Source: JANNSW01 sp031431235
Lineage (GTDB): Bacteria; Pseudomonadota; Alphaproteobacteria; Rhizobiales; Hyphomicrobiaceae
NCBI GenBank assembly: GCA_031431235.1
Contig: JANPDA010000422.1
Coordinates: 1-8,894, forward strand
Direction of reading: 5' to 3'
DNA: 8,894 nucleotides
This document shows, piece after piece, positions 1 to 5,455 of this stretch. The number at the start of each line of letters is the position of its first letter. Position 1 is the first letter of the stretch. The notes under the pieces were generated by a model. The model had not been told where the DNA came from. It was given only the letters and a program-made list of their open reading frames with translations, and ran no database searches. A program made the position numbers and the translations under genes.

Positions 1-154
1 CTTCGCCAACCCGTTCGTCGCCGCCGAGCGCGGCTACATCGACGAGGTGATCCTGCCGCGTCACACCCGCCAGCGCATTGCGCGCGCGCTCAACATGCTG
101 CGCGGCAAGACCGTCGAGAACCCCTGGAAGAAGCACGACAACATTCCGTTGTGA
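1..154 (+). CDS. pccB: Propionyl-CoA carboxylase beta subunit, C-terminal end (partial)
   Basis: Only the last 50 codons lie in the window; the frame opens at base 2 and ends with TGA at 152-154. The visible protein runs from FANPFVAAERGYIDEVILP to the terminal NPWKKHDNIPL. This is the C-terminal signature of the carboxyltransferase (beta) subunit of biotin-dependent acyl-CoA carboxylases, in particular PccB of alphaproteobacteria. The family carboxylates propanoyl-CoA to methylmalonyl-CoA in the cytoplasm together with a biotin-carrying PccA subunit. AAERGYIDEVI followed by a TR..I..AL segment is the usual end of the carboxyltransferase fold. An acetyl-CoA or methylcrotonyl-CoA paralogue cannot be fully excluded from so short a piece, but the ending fits PccB best. 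The next annotated large gene, msrP, converges on it. Confidence 0.85.
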   Translation, partial: FANPFVAAERGYIDEVILPRHTRQRIARALNMLRGKTVENPWKKHDNIPL

Positions 155-204
155 GCCTATGGCGCGACAGGCCGCTCCCAAGTCGAGGCTCCAACGGAGG
201 ACCG

Positions 205-255
205 ATGCTGCAATCGATCCAGTTCCCGGCCTTCGCCGGCTTTGCCGCCTTCTGA
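205..255 (+). CDS. Possible 16-residue small protein downstream of pccB
   Basis: An ATG at 205 is preceded by a perfect GGAGG at 196-200 with 4 bases of spacing. It opens a 16-codon frame reading MLQSIQFPAFAGFAAF and stops with TGA at 253-255. The peptide is hydrophobic, rich in Phe and Ala, and has no charged residue. It lies 50 bases after the pccB stop on the same strand and just before the convergent msrP end, so it could be the last cistron of a pcc operon. I do not recognise the peptide. The good ribosome-binding site is the only real support, and one such ATG could occur by chance. Confidence 0.22.
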   Translation: MLQSIQFPAFAGFAAF

Positions 256-274
256 GGCAACGATCGCGGACCGG

Positions 275-1294
275 CTAGACGAACAACCGTTCGCCCTCGA
301 GGCCCTGATAGAGGCTGGCGACCCACTCGCCATAGCCGTTGTAGAGCATGGTCGGCACCCGCTCGTCGGTGCCGAGCACACGCTCCGTGGCCTGGCTCCA
401 GCGCGGATGCGACACCTCCGGGTTGATGTTGGCCCAAAAACCGTACTCGCTCGCCTGCAGGCTTTCCCAGAAGCTCTTCGGCCGCTCCTCGGTAAAGCTC
501 ATCTTGACGATCGACTTCAGCGATTTGAAACCGTACTTCCATGGCGTATGCAACCGGATCGGCGCGCCGAATTGCTTGGCGAGCGGCTTGCCATAGGCGC
601 CCGTCGCCATGAACGCGAGCTCGTTGGTCGCCTCCGCCATCGTCAGCCCCTCCACATAGGGCCAGGGATAGCCGAAATCGTAGCCCTGACCGGGCGCAAT
701 CGCCTTGTCGAGGAAGGTCTCGAAGCGCACGTATTTGGCCGAGCCCAGGGGTTTCGCCAGCTCGACGAGGCTCTTCAGGGCAAAGCCCGACCACGGCACC
801 ACCATCGCCCAGGCCTCGACGCAGCGGTGGCGAACGATCCGTTCCTCGAGCGGCATCTGCTTCAGCAGATCGTCGATCCCGACCTCGAGCGGCTTCTCGA
901 CCAGACCATCGATTTTGATGGTCCATGGACGCAGGTTGAGAGCTTGCGCCGGCTCGTACACCACCTTGCTCGAGCCGAACTCGTAGAAATTGTTGTAGGA
1001 GGCGTTGATCACCTCGGGCGTGATCTCGCGGCCAGCCGTGGCAAAAGCCGGGTTCTGCTTGACCGGGTAGAGCGCGAAGCTCGGATCGGATTTGACCGCC
1101 TCGATCGTCTTCTTGACGGCCTCCTCGTCCACGCCGCCGAACAGCCAGCTCGACCGGGCAGCACCCGCCGTGGCGATGATGCCGCCCGCGACCGCCGCGG
1201 CGCCCGCGATCACTTGTCTGCGGTTGAGCGCCACCGCTTCGGGTGTTGCGACCGCTTCCTTCAGCTCCCAGCCACGCGAGCGCTTGATCAGCAT
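275..1294 (-). CDS. msrP: Protein-methionine-sulfoxide reductase, molybdopterin catalytic subunit MsrP (YedY)
   Basis: This 339-residue protein is close to the E. coli MsrP length of 334. MsrP is a periplasmic molybdenum-cofactor enzyme that reduces methionine sulfoxide in oxidatively damaged envelope proteins. Visible features are a twin-arginine signal (NRRQVIAG, Arg25-Arg26, then an Ala/Gly-rich hydrophobic stretch to about residue 47), the YNNFYEFG motif near residue 100, RHRCVEAWAMVVPW with the molybdenum ligand Cys158, and further on PYVEGL, PWKYGFKS.KSI, NPEVSHPRWSQATER and NGYGEWVASLYQGL. I chose ATG 1294 because AGGAG (complement of 1302-1306) sits 7 bases upstream; the in-frame TTG at 1300 is one base from that Shine-Dalgarno and too close. 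The heme-binding membrane partner MsrQ, often adjacent, is not beside it on either side. The gene converges on pccB. Confidence 0.96.
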   Translation of the reverse strand: MLIKRSRGWELKEAVATPEAVALNRRQVIAGAAAVAGGIIATAGAARSSWLFGGVDEEAVKKTIEAVKSDPSFALYPVKQNPAFATAGREITPEVINASYNNFYEFGSSKVVYEPAQALNLRPWTIKIDGLVEKPLEVGIDDLLKQMPLEERIVRHRCVEAWAMVVPWSGFALKSLVELAKPLGSAKYVRFETFLDKAIAPGQGYDFGYPWPYVEGLTMAEATNELAFMATGAYGKPLAKQFGAPIRLHTPWKYGFKSLKSIVKMSFTEERPKSFWESLQASEYGFWANINPEVSHPRWSQATERVLGTDERVPTMLYNGYGEWVASLYQGLEGERLFV

Positions 1295-1331
1295 GAGCAA
1301 TCTCCTTCTGCCGCTCGTGCGGGGCGAGTGT

Positions 1332-1376
1332 GGGGACGAGCAGCTTCACTCGACGAAATAGGTGTCGAACGTCCCC
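1332..1376. repeat. Nested inverted repeat upstream of msrP
   Basis: Outer arms GGGGACG (1332-1338) and CGTCCCC (1370-1376) are perfect complements. Inside them TCGAC (1350-1354) and GTCGA (1364-1368) form a second perfect pair around GAAATAGGT. The block ends 37 bases before the msrP ATG. On the msrP strand the inner loop reads ACCTATTTC, and TTGCTG lies 16 bases upstream of CTATTT, so a weak promoter could overlap the repeat. An operator or a leader hairpin are both possible; neither is proven, and short inverted repeats are common in GC-rich DNA. Confidence 0.35.
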
Positions 1377-1642
1377 GCAGCAAATCACGGCTTCGCGACA
1401 AGCGCGAGCACCACTCGACCGAAGCTCTCGAGCAATCCCAAACCCGTCGACCGGGATCTTCGGCAATCGCGCGTCGGCGTTCCGGATTTGCGCGGCGGAT
1501 TTGGCCCTTTCGCGACCCCTCTGGCCCCCATCTGTCGTGCCATCGGCTCGCCTGGCCCGACGAAGAGGCATGGTTCTTGCCTTGACTGATCCGAGCCGGC
1601 GCACCCGTCGGCACGGACGAGATCGGGCAGAGAGAGTCCAGC
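1377..1642. other. Gap between msrP and the J-domain gene: no gene recognised
   Basis: Frames crossing this stretch on both strands give low-complexity Arg/Ser/Pro-rich translations that I match to no family. One further nested inverted repeat is visible: CCGAAG (1419-1424) with CTTCGG (1458-1463), enclosing ATCCC (1435-1439) with GGGAT (1453-1457). A CTTGACT hexamer region at 1581-1587 resembles an alphaproteobacterial -35 box for the downstream gene, but no convincing -10 follows at 16-18 bases. The stretch must hold the divergent promoters of msrP and the J-domain gene. Confidence 0.5.
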
Positions 1643-2155
1643 ATGTTCGAGCGCGGCAAGATCGACAATCGCCATGGCGAGGCTGAGAAGACGCCCTATG
1701 CCGTCGAGTTGACGCTGCAGTCTGGCGAGCGCGTGTCCGGGCGCCTCCATGTGCTCGTCACGCGCGCGCTCGGTGACGAGCTGAATGCCCAAGGTGGGTT
1801 TCTGGAGTTCGAGACCTATGACGGCGAGCGCACTTTCGTCTCGAAGCAATCAGTCGTTGCCGTGCGCTCGCTTGCCGCACCCAAGGCCGATCAGATCGCT
1901 CGCGCCGAGCGCCAGTTCGACAGCTTCGATCCGCACGCCATCTTGCATGTCACTGCCGGTGCCGATCGCGACCAGATCCGTGCGGCCTATCACAAGATGG
2001 CCAAGCTCTATCACCCCGATCGCTTCGCCGGCCTCGATCTGCCCGCGGAAGTAGCGGACTACGTGAGCGCAGTCGCACGGCGCGTGAACATCGCCTATGC
2101 GGCGCTCCAGTCGGCCGCACGTGTCCAGGAAGAAGCACCTCGCCGCGCCGGCTGA
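1643..2155 (+). CDS. Small J-domain protein with an N-terminal beta-rich domain
   Basis: This 170-residue protein has a C-terminal J domain at about 95-158: FDPHAILHVTAGADRDQIR, then YHKMAKLYHPDR with the Hsp70-activating HPD tripeptide at 124-126, then VNIAYAAL as the closing helix. J domains stimulate the ATPase of DnaK-type chaperones. The first 80 residues (YAVELTLQSGERVSGRLHVL, then LEFETYDGERTFVSKQSVVAV) look like alternating beta strands, as in a small barrel or PilZ/Sm-like fold; I assign no family. There is no Gly/Phe linker, zinc-finger region or membrane helix, so it is not a canonical DnaJ. It is probably a cytoplasmic, specialised co-chaperone. The start is ATG 1643 with a purine-rich AGAGAGAG a few bases upstream. 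It converges on the next gene with only 7 bases between the stops. Confidence 0.85.
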   Translation: MFERGKIDNRHGEAEKTPYAVELTLQSGERVSGRLHVLVTRALGDELNAQGGFLEFETYDGERTFVSKQSVVAVRSLAAPKADQIARAERQFDSFDPHAILHVTAGADRDQIRAAYHKMAKLYHPDRFAGLDLPAEVADYVSAVARRVNIAYAALQSAARVQEEAPRRAG

Positions 2156-2162
2156 CGGCGCG
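2144..2162. terminator. GC-rich hairpin at the convergent gene junction
   Basis: CGCGCCG (2144-2150) and CGGCGCG (2156-2162) form a perfect 7-bp stem with the 5-base loop GCTGA. The loop contains the TGA stop of the J-domain gene, and the stop of the opposing gene (2163-2165) begins at the next base. Placement between two converging genes suggests a bidirectional transcript end. There is no T tract on either side, so it is not a classical intrinsic terminator. Confidence 0.35.
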
Positions 2163-2936
2163 CTAAGCCCCCCGCGCCTTGGCCCGCTCCTGCTCGCCCT
2201 CGGCCTCCTGTTGCCGTAGCCGGATCAGTAGCTGGCCGATATCCGCCCGCCCGCCCGGCATCCTCGCCAGGCTCTCGACTTGCCTGTCCTGCCAGCGCCG
2301 CGCCGATTCCGTCGAGCCAGTCCGCTTCCTGCGGCGTCCCCCGACAGGCAGGATCGGGGTCGAGGGCGCCTCCAGGTCGAGCTCGTCGAGGAAGGCTTCC
2401 CTGACCGCGTAGAAGCACTGCAGCACTGCCTCCTTGACGAGGCGGCGCTCCGCCAGCCCCGGCGCGGATGCTGCGCTCGGCTCGATCGACTGCAAGGCGC
2501 GCCGCATGTCGTGCAGCGGCGAGAACGGATAGAGGCCGATCAGCTCGTCCGTCTCCCCGACATTGCTGTAGACGATCCGCATGTTGTCGATCGTCTCGCT
2601 GAGCCTGAGGAACGCGGACAGGTAGTCGTCAGCCCCAGGGCTCGCCTTGTCGCAATAGGCGATCAGCGCCGACTTGGTGGCGATGATGTCCTGCCATTCC
2701 TCGCGCAGCGCATCGAGAAAGCTCGAGCGCTTCTGGAAGATGTAGGTGAGATAGGCCGCCGCCACTGTGACGATCAGCAGCGACATGTCTTTCAGGTAGT
2801 CGTACAGCGCGCCGAGCCGAAAGCCGGGCAGCGGCTCGATCGACTCGAACAGCTTGGCCGCGAGCGAGGTGGCGAGCACCAGACCGATCACGATGTAGAC
2901 GCCGCGCAGCGAACGCTTGAGGCTCGATCGGATCAT
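2163..2936 (-). CDS. Membrane protein of unknown function with two N-terminal helices
   Basis: This 257-residue protein belongs to no family I recognise. A basic N-terminus (MIRSSLKRSLRG) leads into a hydrophobic segment at about 13-30 and a second at about 49-67 (KDMSLLIVTVAAAYLTYIFQ), followed by a KR pair. This predicts an inner-membrane hairpin with both ends in the cytoplasm. Residues 70-190 are soluble and mostly helical, rich in Leu, Glu and Asp. The tail after about 190 is a Pro/Arg-rich linker (PILPVGGRRRKRTG) and an Arg/Glu/Gln-rich end. The start is ATG 2936, with a weak GGGG about 9 bases upstream. It follows the preceding minus-strand gene by 42 bases and is likely the last cistron of the TerC-headed operon. 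A role in envelope or metal homeostasis would be a guess from context. Confidence 0.72.
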   Translation of the reverse strand: MIRSSLKRSLRGVYIVIGLVLATSLAAKLFESIEPLPGFRLGALYDYLKDMSLLIVTVAAAYLTYIFQKRSSFLDALREEWQDIIATKSALIAYCDKASPGADDYLSAFLRLSETIDNMRIVYSNVGETDELIGLYPFSPLHDMRRALQSIEPSAASAPGLAERRLVKEAVLQCFYAVREAFLDELDLEAPSTPILPVGGRRRKRTGSTESARRWQDRQVESLARMPGGRADIGQLLIRLRQQEAEGEQERAKARGA

Positions 2937-2978
2937 GTTGTGGCAGCCCCTATCCGGTCGGACGCTACGTCAGGAGGG

Positions 2979-3605
2979 TCAGAATGCCGTCGATGCGCTG
3001 GGGTGAATGACAGGCCCGTAGCCACGGCGCAAGACCGCCACGATCGAAGGTGGCGTGAGCACTTCGATCGTGCCGGCTGGCAACGGCGAGGACGCTCCGT
3101 AGCCGGCCGCCGACCAGGCATGCGCTCGTTTGGTTGCAACGAGATGGGGCACACCCTGCAGCTGCACCAAAGTGCCGTCGGGCAATGCTTCCGGCAATGC
3201 GCGGTAGGTTCGCTTGGCACCCCCCGCGCCCAGCCGCTCCGCGTGCAGAATGCGATCGACCGGGCCAACGCGCGTCGGCTCCGTCCAGCCCTGCACTTGC
3301 CCGAACGCCAGCATGAACCGCTTGAAATCCGCCCGCCGGCAGAGCGCGCATGGCCGATGCCCGGCCGCGAGCGCCGTCGCCTCGTCGAGGAAGAACAGCT
3401 GCGTATAGCGGCCCGGTTGCATGATCTGCTCGTGCCAACCCTTGTAGGCGAGCAGACAGGTGATCCAGGCTCTCGACACCCAACGCCGCCCCGTCAGCCG
3501 GCGCTCGCTGTCATGCATCTGACCACCACGATTGCCCATGAAGAGGCCGCGCTCGGGCGTGGCAACGATCTCGCCTCGAGGAGTGACGCGGTTCTGCAGC
3601 GCCAT
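2979..3605 (-). CDS. Conserved 208-residue protein with a CxxC segment resembling Ada zinc-binding domains
   Basis: The start MALQNRVTPRGEIVATPERG (ATG 3605) looks like a conserved N-terminus of a family widespread in alphaproteobacteria, function unknown to me. An upstream AGAAGG (complement of 3615-3620) is 9 bases away; the frame stays open further upstream into the TerC gene, but that part looks non-coding. Other visible segments are LFMGNRGG (21-28), RRWVSRAWITC (40-50), FFLDEATALAAGHRPCALCRR (71-91, with Cys86 and Cys89), and a closing VLTPPSIVAVLRRGY (182-196). The phrase FF..EATALAAGHRPC..CR is reminiscent of the FF..EAL.AGYRPC..C ending of Ada-type methylphosphotriester zinc domains; that is my inference, and Cys50 would have to help complete the metal site. 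No signal peptide or membrane segment. It starts 19 bases after the TerC stop, so co-transcription is likely. Confidence 0.82.
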   Translation of the reverse strand: MALQNRVTPRGEIVATPERGLFMGNRGGQMHDSERRLTGRRWVSRAWITCLLAYKGWHEQIMQPGRYTQLFFLDEATALAAGHRPCALCRRADFKRFMLAFGQVQGWTEPTRVGPVDRILHAERLGAGGAKRTYRALPEALPDGTLVQLQGVPHLVATKRAHAWSAAGYGASSPLPAGTIEVLTPPSIVAVLRRGYGPVIHPSASTAF

Positions 3606-3624
3606 ATCGGGCGACCTTCTTGCC

Positions 3625-4728
3625 TCAGCGTTCAGTGACCTCGAGTTTCTCGGGCGCCTGGACGACCGGGGCGCCCGTGTCGCCTGCCGCGGAGCTCGTG
3701 CTCCAGAGTGAATAGATAATGCCGCCGCCGAGCAGGGCAACCGTGACCCCGAGGCTCAATTCAGACGGGAACTTTTCCAGACCCAGCAGCGGCGTCAGCA
3801 GGATCTTGCCGCCGATGAAGACGAGCACCAGCGCGAGCGCGTACTTGAGATAATGGAAGCGATGCACCATTGCGGCGAGCGCGAAATAGAGCGACCGCAG
3901 GCCCAGGATCGCGAAGATGTTGGACGTATAGACGATGAACGGCTCACGCGTTATCGCAAACACCGCCGGCACCGAGTCGACAGCGAATACGAGATCGATC
4001 ACCTCGATCACGACGAGGCACAGGAATAGCGGCGTCGCATGCAGCAACATGCGGCCGGACTTGGCATCGGGCGCGTGCACGAAAAACTGGTCGCCGTGCA
4101 GCTCGTCCGTCACGCGCATCCGCCGGCGGAAGAATTTCAACACCGCATTGTTGCCGATGTCGGGCTCCTCGTCGACCATCCAGAGCATCTTGATGCCGGT
4201 CGCCAGCAGGAAGGCGCCGAACAGATAGAGCACCCAGTGGAACTCGTTGATGATGGCGGCGCCGGCCGTGATCATCAGCCCGCGCATCAGGATGACCCCG
4301 AGGATGCCCCAGAACAGCACTCGGTGCTGGTAGCGGCGCGGCACCCCGAAATAGGCGAAGACGAGCGAGATCACGAAGATGTTGTCGAGCGACAGGCTCT
4401 GCTCGACGAGGAGGCCGGTCAGATAAAGCTCAGCCGCTGTCCATGCGCGGTGCGACGCATCGGGCTGTTGGGTGAGATAAGGGTCGTACAACACCGCCGG
4501 ATCGGCATGATAGTAGATGAACCAGACCGCCACCGCGAACAACAGCCCGGTCGACACGAAAAACGCCGACAGCTTGAAACTCTCGGCGACGCCGATCTCG
4601 TGCGAGCTGCTGTGCAGAATGCCCAGGTCGAAGGCGAGAAGCAGCACGACTGCCCCGAGAAACAGTATCCAATAGCCCGCTGGCATCCCGAGCCAAGGCA
4701 TCTCTACGGCAGCTGAGACCAATTCCAT
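3625..4728 (-). CDS. TerC/Alx-family integral membrane protein (probable manganese or metal-ion exporter)
   Basis: This 367-residue polytopic membrane protein has about nine hydrophobic segments. It carries the TerC signatures FDLGI (33-37), EQSLSLDNIFV (109-119), EVIDLVFAVDSVPAVF (242-257) and TSNIFAILGLRSLYF (268-282); the intramembrane Asp/Glu residues of these motifs are those tied to ion transport. The layout and the central loop (MRVTDELHGDQFFV) match E. coli Alx, a manganese exporter, better than the short tellurite-operon TerC. The likely role is Mn(II) export at the inner membrane or metalation of exported proteins. I start it at ATG 4728 because AGGTGG sits about 8 bases upstream; an in-frame GTG at 4740 overlaps that site. 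It heads a minus-strand cluster with the next two genes. The leader contains two strong inverted repeats, but I do not see the yybP-ykoY manganese riboswitch consensus. Confidence 0.94.
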   Translation of the reverse strand: MELVSAAVEMPWLGMPAGYWILFLGAVVLLLAFDLGILHSSSHEIGVAESFKLSAFFVSTGLLFAVAVWFIYYHADPAVLYDPYLTQQPDASHRAWTAAELYLTGLLVEQSLSLDNIFVISLVFAYFGVPRRYQHRVLFWGILGVILMRGLMITAGAAIINEFHWVLYLFGAFLLATGIKMLWMVDEEPDIGNNAVLKFFRRRMRVTDELHGDQFFVHAPDAKSGRMLLHATPLFLCLVVIEVIDLVFAVDSVPAVFAITREPFIVYTSNIFAILGLRSLYFALAAMVHRFHYLKYALALVLVFIGGKILLTPLLGLEKFPSELSLGVTVALLGGGIIYSLWSTSSAAGDTGAPVVQAPEKLEVTER

Positions 4729-4765
4729 CGCTTGTTCCACCTGTTGCGTATGCTAGTGATCCGTC

Positions 4766-4804
4766 CCATTCATTCGATTCCGGCGAAGCTGGATCAATGA
4801 ATGG
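4766..4804 (-). repeat. Long stem-loop in the TerC-gene leader
   Basis: CCATTCATT (4766-4774) and AATGAATGG (4796-4804) are perfect 9-base complementary arms. Read on the minus strand, the inside continues to pair: GAT with ATC, CC with GG across a one-base bulge, then GC with GC after an A-C mismatch, closing on a TTC loop. The hairpin lies 37 bases upstream of the chosen ATG. No T tract follows, so it is not a simple terminator. It could be an RNA control element or, as DNA, an operator. The arms share CATTCA with the palindrome at 4833-4884. Confidence 0.6.
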
Positions 4805-4832
4805 AAAGAAGGAACACAAACAAAGAGTTGAT

Positions 4833-4884
4833 TAGTGTTATGACTCATTCAATTGGGGCACCAAATGAATGCGTCAGAACACTA
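4833..4884. mobile_element. 52-base TA-bounded near-palindrome (possible miniature IS630/Tc1-type element)
   Basis: The 24-base left arm (4833-4856, starting TAGTGTTATGACTCATTC) and the right arm (4861-4884, ending GCGTCAGAACACTA) match as an inverted repeat at 21 of 24 positions around the spacer GGCA. Both outer ends are the dinucleotide TA, the target that IS630/Tc1-mariner transposases duplicate. The element is AT-richer than its surroundings and lies in an intergenic region next to a broken gene. I read it as two terminal inverted repeats brought together, that is, a minimal non-autonomous element or deletion relic. A large operator or transcript hairpin is the alternative. The palindrome is directly visible; the mobile-element identity is inference. 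Confidence 0.45.
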
Positions 4885-5187
4885 GGCGTCATACGACGCT
4901 GCCGCGGGCCGCGCGCGTGCCGCAACATCCGGCAGCCACGTCCCGATCTTTCGCTTCGATGTGACATGGTTACAGCGCGTTCGGGATTCAATGCCGGGTG
5001 CGGCATGAAGCCATAGGTGAAAACCGCGCGGCAGGGGCTCGCTGCATGGTCGCGGTCGCGCGCCGTTAGGCCATGCCCTCTGAGGCCGGCACCGAAGGAC
5101 GCGAGCCCCGGCATCCTTCAATTGCGCATCAGGCTTTTGAACGATAAGCTGTTATCCTTTAAAAGCAACCGGGCTCACCCCTCTCGA
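4885..5187. other. Intergenic stretch with several hairpins, no gene recognised
   Basis: No frame on either strand gives a protein I recognise. Inverted repeats are unusually dense: GCGTC/GACGC (4886-4890 with 4895-4899), directly beside the large palindrome; ATGCCG/CGGCAT (4991-4996 with 5001-5006), extendable by TTCA/TGAA across a bulge; GGGGCTCGC/GCGAGCCCC (5034-5042 with 5101-5109); and GAAGGACGC/GCATCCTTC (5094-5102 with 5111-5119, fully paired with one G-U in the minus-strand RNA). A near-symmetric TGTGACATGGTTACA sits at 4960-4974. This could hold a small structured RNA, degenerate mobile-element sequence, or nothing functional. Confidence 0.4.
5137..5165 (+). promoter_or_regulatory. 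Candidate promoter and GATAA/TTATC inverted repeat before the Fic remnant
   Basis: TTGAAC (5137-5142) is a fair -35 box, and an A/T tract TTTAAAAG (5158-5165) lies where a -10 would be, with 15-17 bases between depending on the choice. The spacer holds the perfect inverted repeat GATAA-GCTG-TTATC (5143-5156), a possible operator. The next ATG is at 5188, giving a short leader with no clear Shine-Dalgarno. Confidence 0.3.
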
Positions 5188-5430
5188 ATGGCGCATTCTC
5201 CACTCCGCATCGGCCGTCCTCTGAGCCTGCACTCGGCTGGGGAGACCGTGCGTGCATATTTGCCACGGCCGCTGCCGACGGAGCCCCCTGTCGCCCTCGA
5301 CCGCATGCTCGGGCTGCTGGAACGAGCCAATCAGGCGCTTGGCCGGCTCGACGGTGTGACGTCCCTGCTACCCTCGACGGCGCTCTACATCTTCATGTAT
5401 GTGCGCAAGGAAGCCCTGCTCTCGCGTTAG
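5188..5430 (+). pseudogene. Truncated Fic-family protein (N-terminal domain only)
   Basis: The 80 residues from ATG 5188 match the N-terminal domain of Fic proteins (Fic_N type): VRAYLPRPLP (21-30), LDRMLGLLERANQALGRLDG (37-56), LLPSTALYIFMYVRKEALLS (60-79). Intact relatives continue from ALLS with the S-S-x-I-E-G-T motif and then the roughly 200-residue Fic core bearing HxFxxGNGR, which adenylylates target hydroxyl groups. Here the frame changes to Arg and a TAG stop directly after ALLS. The following bases run into the end of folD 25 bases later, so the catalytic core is absent from this window. The cut falls just before the inhibitory S/TxxxE(G/N) motif. The product cannot have Fic activity; it is best read as the relic of a deletion. 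The frame stays open upstream to 5017, but that part resembles nothing. Confidence 0.82.
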
Positions 5431-5455
5431 CGACGACTGAGCTGATGGGTTGGGA

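Noticed and set aside
90..1604. Long minus-strand open frame of about 500 codons across msrP, and a plus-strand one of about 450 codons at 242-1585
   Set aside because: Both are Arg-rich shadow frames of the GC-rich msrP gene. Only the msrP frame has family motifs, a Tat signal and a good ribosome-binding site.
1581..1609. CTTGAC as a -35 box for the J-domain gene
   Set aside because: The -35 hexamer is good, but the bases 16-18 downstream are GC-rich with no plausible -10.
2280..3638. Plus-strand open frame of 452 codons opposite two minus-strand genes
   Set aside because: Its translation is low-complexity and Arg/Gln-rich with no domain. The minus-strand frames encode membrane helices and conserved motifs.
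4729..4740. GTG at 4740 as the TerC start
   Set aside because: It overlaps the AGGTGG Shine-Dalgarno that is well placed for ATG 4728.
4741..4900. yybP-ykoY manganese riboswitch upstream of the TerC-family gene
   Set aside because: I looked for the conserved loop sequences on the minus strand and do not see them; the strong structures here are simple palindromes. A covariance-model search would settle it.
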